From NCBI RefSeq assembly GCF_030936135.1, contig NC_082618.1, positions 6,793,034 to 6,857,033 on the forward strand: 64,000 nucleotides of DNA. The letters run 5' to 3'. The notes below the pieces were generated by a model. The model worked only from the letters and a program-made list of their open reading frames with translations. It ran no database searches and had not been told where the DNA came from. Position numbers and translations under genes: made by a program. This DNA comes from Gavia stellata. Its lineage: Eukaryota > Chordata > Aves > Gaviiformes > Gaviidae. This document shows, piece after piece, positions 52,046-63,200 of the stretch (positions are counted from its first letter, which is position 1; each line of letters opens with the position of its first letter).

Positions 52046-52540
52046 AAATATTACTATGACTTTCTTTTATATTTCAGTTATTTCAGCAAGAATAACTTTG
52101 CTTTGTTGCTTGTAGTAGGAACATTTGGAGGGGGAGAGAGAGAAGTAACAGCATTGTCCTTCATACATGAGATAAAGTAAGATCCCAGTCTTACGCGTAA
52201 GTAGTATAGCCGTGAGGCCAGCCTCCTAGAAGGCGGCCTAATTTTGCGTCAGGAGGAGTCAGAAGCTCCTCCACACCATGTATCCAGTCCTCTACCTGAA
52301 TGCGCAAAAAGCCATGATCTGGTTGGTGCATTCCTCTCGCTTGCCCTTACAGTACTCCTCATCCACTCCAGTTACATGGATGGAGAGAAGGGAAACACGT
52401 TATCTTAATGTCCACCCTGCTTAGCTGATGTCCTAGAAACCTCTTTCTAGGAATAACCTGCTCTGCATAGACAGATTGGGCCCAGGAACCAGAGATTCAG
52501 GAACAGTTTCTACAACAAAGACAAGGTGTGGTTTTTTGTA
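52046..52540. other. Tail-to-tail gap between YWHAE and MYO1C
   Basis: About 500 bp between the YWHAE poly(A) signal and the distal MYO1C signal. No gene is seen. It marks the convergent end of two genes. Confidence 0.6.
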
Positions 52541-52544
52541 AAAA

Positions 52545-54221
52545 TTTATTGAGCGTAGTCTTGAAGAGGTTATATAATAGCGTATACAGCATTGTATAGT
52601 ATATACACTCTAGCATACACAGTGGTATGGTGTATATGTACTACAGTGTATACAGCATTCCAGGCCTGGGGCAGTGTTTGATAACTGCATGATGTCAGAA
52701 ACCAAAATGTAGGAGACTGAGCTGATCATATGTGAGTGGCAACATGTTTGGTTATATTTTATTCAGGGCTTACTGCAACTGTTGTTGCTACTGTGTCAGG
52801 ACAGAGGTGGAACGTGAGGGATTTCTAAGGCAAGTAGAGTGCAGAATGTACTGTTTGAAGTCTAGAACTTGGAAATGGAAGCTGGAGATTTGCAGTCAGC
52901 AGGTATTTGACACATAGCTGTCCACCCTGTAGCCATTCTGGGTTCTTTGTTAAATGAAGGTGCTTAGTATTAATGTCTGACGCAGTCTGAGACCAGTTAG
53001 CATTCAAAAAGTGTATCCCTTCTAGCCTTGGGTTAGAATTGGGGTGAGGTGACACAGCTTGCTTAGGAAGATGCTTCCATGCAAAGGAGCTGTCAGCAGC
53101 TGGTCAGTGATGCTGGCAGTGCTGAACTAGCCCTCTCTTCCCCTTTAAGGCAGTACTGAGAGGCATTTATATAAACATTGTGGAGCTTTATTGTGGGAAC
53201 TCAAACTTCCAGTTATCGCTAAAAACAAGAGGAAAAGCAGCTTTTTCTGAGGGTGCTGCTCTGAGCCTGAGGAGCTGTGTGGGGGAAGGGGCAGTGGTGA
53301 CTCCCAGACAGGCACGAGGTGGGAGGGAAAGCTCATGTGCACATCCTGTGGCCAAGGACTACAGGTTTCATTTCCAGCCTAGAGCAGCATAGAGAAGTGG
53401 TGGCCTCTGCTCTTTGTATTACTTACATTTTGTTTGGATGTGTGGATATGAAAAAGTTCCTACGGTATAAAAATATCACTATAGAGCAAGAAGGTGACTG
53501 ACTGACTTCAAAAAAAGGTAAAAGTCTCTGGATCCAAATCAGTGAAGAAGTTACATGATGGGTTTCTCAGGTTAATACCTTATCATAAACTAAAAACAAC
53601 AAAAATTCCAAACCTAAACCATAAAGTTTCCACATCAACTCCATTTCTTGTAGTGCATCTCTCATACTCAGCTATAAAGTAGTATTTACAGGGTTTTACT
53701 CATTTACACAATATGGCTTTAATATATTGTAACACAAAGCATCAAAACATCTCAGAGCAAAATTCTTCATAAAACATTCTTTCTGAATATAAAGTTTGGC
53801 ATTTCGTTGATTTGGCTGACAAAGCAGCAGAGTTACTTGTTTTCTGATTGTGCTTTTTGATGATGACAAGCACAAATTTTGGTCGTTTCCATCAGGGCTT
53901 AAACTACCCTGAGAGAGCTACCTCTCCCTCAAAGCCCAGCTGAATGTTTCATGAGCCACGGTTTCACAGACATTGCGTTGGACCCATGCGTTTGCCACTA
54001 AGGTAAGGAAGAGAAGGCCTTTCTTTTGGAACTTGCATATTAAGACAAGAAAGCAAGATGTATTTTGTGGTTTTTCTGAAAGTGCAGGTCTTTGGTAACA
54101 ATAAACAAAATGAGCAAAGCGAGGAAGGAGGGGAGACGTTGCTGGGATCTGTATCCAGCCAATTCTATAGGGTTCAGTCAGACTGATGGAGAAAAAGGTC
54201 CTGGAGTGGTGGCATATTTTA
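52545..54221 (-). other. MYO1C: MYO1C 3' UTR (probable) with two candidate ends
   Basis: Sequence after the MYO1C stop codon (54222). Minus-strand AATAAA signals lie at 53192-53187 (3' UTR about 1.05 kb) and at 52550-52545 (about 1.7 kb). The distal one is followed by CU/GU-rich sequence (CCTTGTCTTTGTTGTAG). A GTATAC-rich imperfect repeat occupies 52578-52655. Which end is used cannot be decided from sequence. Confidence 0.55.
52578..52655. repeat. GTATAC-rich imperfect repeat
   Basis: TATACAGCATT occurs at both ends, with GTATAGTATATACAC and GTGTATATGTAC between. Partly palindromic, so it could fold as a weak hairpin in RNA. Confidence 0.45.
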
Positions 54222-54248
54222 TCATCGAGAATTCAAACGAGGAGCAAC
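54222..54248 (-). CDS. MYO1C: MYO1C last coding exon
   Basis: A 27-base coding stretch: VAPRLNSR and TGA, after acceptor CTCCTGCAG. Too short for usual gene finding, but it matches the conserved MYO1C C-terminus exactly and restores the frame. Confidence 0.93.
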   Translation of the reverse strand, partial: VAPRLNSR

Positions 54249-57200
54249 CTGCAGGAGAAGACAGAACAGATAAGCTAGGAAGTGTGTGAAAAACACAGAT
54301 GCTGCAATAGTTTTAGCTCCTAAACATCTTCAAAGCGCACCAAAGACTGGCTTGTAGAATTAAGCTGTTAATGTCACAGTATGTAAAGTTTGCTCTACTA
54401 CTCTGAAGCTGTCCAGTCTCAGCAGGAAACAAAAGCAGGTACTGGCAATTCAGGAAATCAGAGGACACTGCAGTGCTCTCAGGCCCTGGTGCCTGTGGTT
54501 CTGTTAAACTTCTCCCTAGGCTAACAGCACTAGCAGTGCAAGAAGACTTTGCTTTGCTGAGGAGGAAGGGACAAACCTGGAAAAACGTTCCTAGGGATGG
54601 CTTGAAAAGGCTGGGGAAAAAAGTGGCATGTGTCTCTTCATAGTCTAAAGAGTTAACTTGGTTTGCTGTTACTGATAGCAAGTAAAGCAGCCTGATCCTC
54701 ATTTCAGCATGCTTATGCAAATTTAATCTCTCTTCCTGTCTACAGTCTCTAGGCATTCCATAGGGCAAGGAAATCCTTTGGCAGTGCTACGTTTGGCTTT
54801 TTATAGGCTGGACTGTTTCAGTGAAGAGCGAAGTGGAAATGCTGATTGCTGTTCTGAGGTTAGCCAGCCTGCAGTGGGATGGGGAGCTTGCTTTTTCAGC
54901 TCTGATGGTGGAAGGGGAGTGAGTGCGGTCTGAGTATGTTGTGGATTTATTTCTGAATAACCTTTAATCTGACAGTGCATAAAGCAGTTGCATGACTATA
55001 TCTGACTAGCAGGAAGACTACAAACAATCTGAGAAGGGAAGAGGATTTTTTTTTTTTGCTTCCTGTGTTTTTAAATGTCTTTCCAAAATTTGATTTGCCA
55101 AAGAGTGTAGCATTAAAGCCTGAATCTTAGGGAGAAAAAGAAAGTGATTGATAAGGCAGTCAGTGAGTTTGAGTAAGCCTGGCAGTCTCTCAAGACTGCA
55201 GGAAGAAAAGTACAATGCACAGCTCCAACTGGGGAAAAGACTGGTAGATGAGGGCAGTGCGTTCAGCAAGAGAGTCATGTGGCATGGGTCCATCTGCTGC
55301 AAGTACGGTTTAATGCCAAAACCTGGGTTTGGATCCACTGTAAGTGAACTACCCTTTATTACCAACCTCAGCCTGTACTCACCACTGTTAGATGGCCATT
55401 CTTGGCTTTGGCTATAAGCAGTTCTGATCCCGATATAAAGTCAATTATGCCTTCTTTGCCTTGCCCAACTGTAAATTTTATGCTGCGAAGAGAAAGAGGT
55501 AAGAACAGATTTGATGAGTATTTGTGACCTCTCCACTAGCTTAGTTTTACCCTATTCCTGTGTAAGTGGCTGCTTTGTATTGATGCTTAGCGGCAATAGA
55601 TCTGCTTGTTCAAGGAAATGGAGCCTTAGTTAATATGCGTTATTTTCATAGAATTGTTTGGGTTGGAAAAGACCTTTAAGATGATCAAGTCCAACTGTTA
55701 ACCTAACACTTTTGATGTTGCATAGGTATGTTTCTATCTCCCTTTAATGCTGTAGCACAGCTCTTCAGCACCAACACAAGAAAACCAAGGCAGCTCCTGA
55801 GAGGGGCTTGGCTTCACTCACCTGCCCTGGTTGATGTTGACATTATTGACTTTGTCTGCCTGCATGGCTGTTTTTGTTAGTGTCTCAATCACATGGTCAC
55901 TTTGAAGTACAACGTCTCCCTGGGACAAGAGAGAAAGAATGGTTTATGATCATGGCTTTACAGTGTCAGTACACCAAAATGATTATGCTGTAATTAACAG
56001 GGACAGAACTATCTCCTCTGTAGGTTACCATGGAAAAACACTTCTCCAAGAGGACCAGGCTTGGTGGAGATCTCCGGGGCCTCTGTTGTGGGTCACACTG
56101 TACCTATGGCAGTTAATTTCTTTATTTACAAGGTATCAGTAATGGGGGCAAGAGACAGCACCAATCCTGTTGGTGAACCAGCCACTGCTGAAGGCTGTAA
56201 GCACAAGTGAATGTAAGTGAAATGCTACTTAGAGCTGGCACAAAGTTAGTTACATACATGTCACCGTGTGTGCCCCTTCCCCCTGCCCCCGCTGGATCTT
56301 AGGCTCTTTGTGCCTTTAAAACCTTTTCTAGAGGTGGTTGGAGAAATGATGGATGAGTCCCACTACCTTCTGTTTGTTGTCTTCACAGTGCACGTGCAGC
56401 ACAAACAAGTTATCGCTCAGGCTGCTGACGGAGATGCCTGCAATAAAGAAAGAACGGCCATTTGACACCCAACACAACACTACTAGGATTCTTGCATGTG
56501 TTTCAGAACCTCTCCCAGGAACGCAGCAACTGTTATTCCCACACCAAGGAACCCGACAGCTGAGAAGCTGCACAGCAGCACTGTGCTAACATGCCAGCAG
56601 AGAGGCTGAAGAGGCTGTAAGGTGACAATCAGCTTATAACTGGGCTTTTTAAGATGAAAAAGAAACTTTCAGATGCCTCTGTCCATCAGAAGTAGGAAGA
56701 ATGCCTGTTTACAAACTGTCACGGAGTTGAAAGAGAGGTACTTTGGCCAGCTGAAGGACTTACGACCAAAATTTTACTTTTCAGCACCCACTGGACAGAT
56801 AATTCATTCTAGCCCTGCAGGTGGATGAGTGGTGTAATTGCTGGGGTACTAAGAAGGAGAGGGACAATTGGAACAGTGTAGTCACTGTTGTCTTCCCCCT
56901 CCCCAGCCAACACACAGTAAGAAAGGCCGAGCTGCTGTAGGAGCTTGGCTCCAGACAGCTACCCTTGCTGCCAATTCCTTGCTTGCTTGCCCTGCAGCTA
57001 GGCTTGGGAGCAGGCTGAACCTGCACCCAACTTGCTGGAGTATTGGTCCTCGCAGATCCAGTCCTGAGCTGCTGCAGGTTCTCGTTACGCTGCACTGTGA
57101 CCCACTCGGGCTCTGAATTCAGCATTTCTACTCATCCAGCCAGCAGTGCCTTCTGACCGCACAGTAAGCAAGAGGCTCACCCTCTGCCCTGAGTTGCTCA

Positions 57201-60200
57201 TGTTTGCTAAATGAAAAAAAATCCTCTCCCTGGGGTAGGTGGGTAGGGATTAGTTAAGGAGCACTGTGCTCTGTTTCAGGAATGTCTGTTTCTTCATAGT
57301 TTATTTTTGGACTTTGTTTAATAACTTGACACTAGATAGATACAAACTGGATTAGCTATTTAAATTGAGCTAGCCCAACCCCAGCAGACATGAACATACA
57401 GCTCTGCCGTAATAGCATCTGACAGGAGTCACAGAACCCCAAATTAGTGTTGCCCTTGGAAACCACTTCAAATGGTGACAGTTACAAATGCAGCAGATAG
57501 ATAGTTACCTCAGGCTAACATTGAAATGATTAGCACCAAAATTGGCTGCAAAGAGGAACTGTAGCAGAGCTGAGGCTGTGAAGTGAGAGGTTTCAGACAA
57601 AGCCAAGTAATGACTACAATGTACCAGACAGACTCAGCAGTTTTCTCTGTCTGACCAAGTTCCCCCCTCTAAAAGTATCAAGTCTGTCTCAATTATTTAG
57701 AGGACTGAAAACTGGAGCAGTGTCCCAAGCAGCTGCTGTGTAATAATGGTGCAACTCCCCTGTGGCAGAGATATGCAATTGAGAAATGACTTAGGAGGGG
57801 GCTTGAGGGAGATAAATTGAGTAATTTTTGTGACATTTTGTGGAGTTTTAATTTTAGAAAAACTTGAGTTTCAAGATATTACAGACTTAAAATGCTTGTC
57901 AGTATCATAATTCCATTCTTGTCCTGGACAAAGTGGTTATTTTATTATTACTTACTACTATTTTTTAACTGAAGTCAGTCTTCACCTTGCCTACGATCAA
58001 GTGAGCCAAACCCCATTTATGATACCATTCTCACCTGTCAGATTGGCATAGTCGATCCGTTGTTTGATTTTGGATTCTTCAACTATGACGACCGCGTTCT
58101 GGGTAAGAAGCAGCTGCCGTGCTCTTGCCTTGTATCCTTTCCGGTCATACTTGATCACAGGAACTGCATACTGAAATAAGTGTTAACAGTGCTAAAAATG
58201 CAACTTGTTTAATTGTCAGCTACCTTCCCTCTAGCCTAGAGAGCTTGCAGGAGGTACTGACCAGTGGTTGGTAAACTGGGAACAGAGACAATCCTTTTAA
58301 GTCCTATTCTCTGTTCTGCCACAGACTTCCTTGTTGACCTAGAGGAGTTCTGAACAATAATGTGATGACTAGAGCTGTCTGACTGTGGGCTTGAAAAAAA
58401 TCCAGGTTTAGCTCCAGTCCATGTAGGTTTGTTTCTTCATCGCTTCTTTCCTCTCCAGCCATGCCAGCTGCAACCCCTTCCATTCCTAACTGACTTAAAC
58501 TTGCCCAAATCTCAAAATTGTATTTCTGAGCCATCAGCTCTTCCCATAGACTATCTTCTAAGGTATTACAAGCTTATAATATAATAAAATTCTTGCTATA
58601 TTTTCTTCATAAATCTAATCCGATATTCTGCTGAACAACTCTAGAAGCTTGACAAAAGTAGTAGGACACACATCTCACCTTAATTGCTTCACTTTCTAAA
58701 GCTTGAAGGACTTTGGCATTTATCTCTTCATTACCTGTATTAAAACCAAAGAGGTAGGGTCAGAAAGAGAATTTTCTAGCAAGAAAAGAGTAGCTTAATC
58801 CCCTACTTTCTGTTAAACTTCACAACACCTACTCACCAAGTCGAGTGTTGATGAAGAGTCTAGGAACACTCTGAGGGTAATTGTCTTTTTTACCCTTAAA
58901 AATCTCACTGGCAATTACTTTTTGTTCCAACTGCAAAGACAAAAGATATATTCTTGTTTAGTATAAAATGTCTCCTTAAATAAAAAGACAGATTTGTCTT
59001 GACATGTTCTCTTTTTGGTTTTTTAGCAGTTGTCATCTAGTTCTGACCTCCTGAATCATACTAGTCACAAAATTACACAAAATATTCCATACATCCCTTA
59101 CATTTTCAACAGCTACCCAATCTTTAGGGTAGAAAAGAAATTTCCTCCCCCCCCCCCCCCCCCCAGTCTCAGAATTCTCCCAGTGCAGCAATTCTCTTAA
59201 CCTCTTCCTCCTTAAGCTTAAACAGTTTGTTCTCCTGCTCTACCCCAGATAGCTTTTTTAATCTTTCACATTATTTCCCCCCCCCACCCATGAAGCCTTT
59301 CAGCTACTCAACACCTTTACTTTTTTGTCAGTAGTTCAAGTAATGTCCTCATTAGCACAGTGTAACACATTCATTACAGCGCTCTGATCTACTCAATATT
59401 ACTCTACCTTATCCTAAAATATCCTAAAAATATTATCTTATCCTCTGACAAATAGTACAACACAGCTAGCTGCCGTATCGCTCTGGGAGTGCCTGTTTAG
59501 ATGATTAGTCACTGTAAACCTTTGATCCCTTTCAGAGTGGCAGTATTCCAGGATACAGTCACCCCACACTGTAAATATGACCTGTACTCTTAGCTCCCAA
59601 CTTGCGCTCCTTCAGAATAAGAACAAAACCAGTGACTGAGGAAACAGGAAATGCTCTTTGCTTTATTTAGGGCAAATGCATGCTATGCATGCTATTAGAC
59701 AGTATAAAGCACCTGAGGTGATTTACAGGTAAAAATGTGATAAAAGATACTCATTATCAGTGAGTCTGGTTTGCTCAGGAAAAGGAAGTGCTCTGCTGAG
59801 TTTCTACCTCCAGCTCAGTAATGGCTGGTATTAATCTCATGTCCTTAATCACAGGCTCAGCCACTAACTAATCTACAGCATTTCATGACATGTGCTTAAT
59901 ATTTTGCAGGCCTTCGTAAGCAGTATAATATACTATGCAATAAAAAAAAGGCTTAAAGACAACTATCACTATCATCTCATAACAGTTACATCTAAACTGT
60001 TTAATGTATACACGTCTTATCATGTCCCTTTACTGAGCTTTTTTTATATTAAAAAATTGCCTCCCCCTACCTTTCCATGACTAAGATGAATCAAATTTCA
60101 GTATCATTTTTATTCTTTTTAGCTAGAACAGCAGCTGTAACTGTTGATGTAACTTCTCTGTTTGGAAAATGACTAGTTTTGTGCCCGCAGAATTCTTGCT

Positions 60201-63200
60201 CTCTACTTTATATGGTACAAACAGAATAATGCGGCTTCTTACATTTTTATTTTCCATGGGAAGAGTAACAGGGCCTTTCAGTATAGAAATTATATACAGG
60301 CATGGATATACATCACTGTATAAATAGTATGTATTGAAATAGGTATGTAATGTTTTTTCTTTTTATGCACATTTCAGTCTTTTTAGTTTTTGTCTCTAGC
60401 CTAAAAAAAGAATCATAGAGCTCTTGTGGAACTGTTAACCAACCACTGAAGAATGTAATGATTCAAGAGTCCCTCCATCTCACCACTGCTTCTGTGCCCC
60501 CCTCTGTAGTAGCACCCTTATCCCTCCCATCCAGCTGCTCCCCTCCTTCATTTCCTACAATAAATAATGCTGACAACCCCCTCCCGTTCTTGGGAATGTC
60601 AGCATAGTTTGTGAAATAATGTCAAGTTGTCTTGTACCTGCTGCTTCCACTCTGGGCTGATTCTCTTGCAGTAGGTCCAGACCATGTTCTGCATACAGAG
60701 CTGTCGCAGGAGCTGGGACGCCTGAAGAAGAAATCACACAATAAATGAAAATAGCTCAAAATTACCAACAAACCAATTCAAACAGTGAAGACAGATGAGA
60801 AGCAACTGCAGAAAATGCATTGCTGAACCAAAATACTGTTTCATTACTGAGAAGAATAGGAATAATAGGAAGTTTATTTTCCACCATTCTAAGCGAGTTT
60901 GCCCCCACAACATTCTCCAACTGCTTTAGAATGGAGAATGAATACCAGGAGCACTCCACACTGCTGCGCCCTTCCATGCTTCCAGCTCTACCTGCAATCC
61001 AAACAAACAAGGACCTTTGGATAAGGGGGGCTTTCTGCAATATTTTGTTTTGATCAGATAAAAAAGCAATTCTGCCAGATGCAGAATAATAATGGCAACA
61101 GAGGAAGTTTAATATGTCCTTGCAGCCAGTTTAACTGTCCAGAGGGAACTTAATTTGTTCAGAAAAAAAGGGAAGAAAATTTCAGAAACTGAGAAAACCA
61201 GTAGAAAATGGTGTTGCAACAGCAGCACGCTCTCAAGAACTCGCAATAGCTCTGATCATTTTACAGATATGCTAATTACACCCATGTGATGATGTTTGGA
61301 TTAATTCTACTAGTAGAGATGCTAATGCAACGTGGAACTTGAGCGAGAAGCTGGTTCTTTCTTGCTCGGGTAGCAGGAGGGTCCCCTCAGGCCTTTGGTG
61401 GCCCGTGGTCTTCACTGCTGTTAGTCTCCTCCATCCTGTGTGTCATTCGCCTGCCCCCGGTGCAGCTGTGCCTACCTCGCAGAGTGATGGAGGAGGAGTT
61501 GGCCACGATTTGTCCAAAACATTTTTTGGTAAATTACGCTTGAGGTTCATCAGGAAGGAGAAGCGGATGTAATCAAGGAAATACTCGTTCTCTGGGCAGC
61601 GAGGGTGGTTCCGGTAAATAAAACCTTTAATGAACCTGAGGAAGAAGAAAATTTCATTAGAAAATGAGAAAAGTGATCAAAATTAGAGATATTTAGAGGT
61701 CTCTTCCAACCCAACCATTTTCTGGGATTTACTTAGTAGTTGTAATTTATTTAAAAACCCCTTTGATACTGTAGTGATAAGAAGGTTTATTCTTATCATC
61801 CTATTGTTAAGAAATAAGCACCCATTTGACGGCTTTGGTTATTCTTTACGCACCTTCTGATAGTCTCTACTGCCCACTTCTTCTTGGCAGCTTTTCGGCG
61901 TCCCAAAGTTCCCCGCCACCACGACTGGATGGCTATTGCTAAAAATAATACAAAGATTGTGCACTAAGTGAGCTCCTCTGTACCGATATTGACTCCCTAC
62001 AAAACTGGCAACAAAGAGTGCTCAAGAAAGCCAGTGCTGGAGGTAAACAGCCTTCAGAGTGGCATATGGGAAAATATAATTTAAGTTCTTAATAATATGA
62101 TACAATAGATAAATGTCAATAAAAAGCACCGGCAGATGGGAACTGCTGTGTGAACATGAGTTAAGTCTGCTTCTCTTGCTCAGAGTCTCACAGACTAAAG
62201 GTGGAAGGACTGGGTACCACACCAATGTCTTCCGTTCCACTTCCAGCAAGACTTTGGGAATGTTCCTTCTTGCACATCAAACTCAACTCATCTCTGACAA
62301 CAGCGGCCACTTCAAACCGTGCAGTTACACAGCACTGCAGTTTCCTCTCTCTCATACCTGAGTGTTTCATGTGCAGGAATTTCTTTCGACGGTAGAAACC
62401 TCTCCATGTGGCCTGCATTTTTGTTGCTGAAAGAAAACCAGCAATTTGAAATTGTGACCAAGCAGATTTTGGTAGAAAAAGGGTCAAACTTTTTGAACAA
62501 AAATATCTCCCTGAACGAACAGCAAAAAAAAAAAAATCAGAAAACAGACAGCTAACTGTCCATGAAGGTCCTGCCGTGTGTGTGACTCACCCAGACTCTG
62601 CTTCCTCACTTCCAGAGCATCTTCTGTTGCAAACAAGGTCTTGGGAAAGCGGATAAAAATCTTTGTTCTAGAAATAGAAATGCAGAATTATGTTGAACAT
62701 GCTGAAGAAGTTTGCTTCCTGCCCTTAGCATCCCCTTTGGGATCTCTAATCTCTTCCTCACCCATTAGATAGGGAAGCCTTATTTAAAAGCAATTACATG
62801 GACGTCCAATGATTCATAATCTCAAATGAAGAAAACAGAAGAACTAACCGTCCCATTTTGTATTCTTCCTGTTTGTAGCCAAGATGCTTCACCAGCACAG
62901 CCACCCCATCGTGGGGCCGTCCATCCCACGTAGGCCATGTTTCTGGACAAAGTGATTTGTACCTGGAAATTGACAGCAGAAGAAGTCTTAGGGAGAGAAG
63001 TCCGATCCATACAGGGCAATGGGAAGGGAGAGAGGCTTTGCTTCTCGCTCCCTCAAGAAAATAAGTCTGTCAGGTGTAAGGGCTGCCTCTCTGCTGTTCA
63101 GAACAGCTCCCCAGGCTCAACCTCTGTGGGACTGAGACCAGGGGGAGGGAGCAGCAGGGAGAGAGCAGTCCAAGGTAATCCTACCTCTGCAGGAAAACTT

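Noticed and set aside
60411-60440. AATCATAGAGCTC resembling a CR1 3' end
   Set aside because: Only the first dozen bases fit; the following GGTTGGAA block of CR1 is absent.
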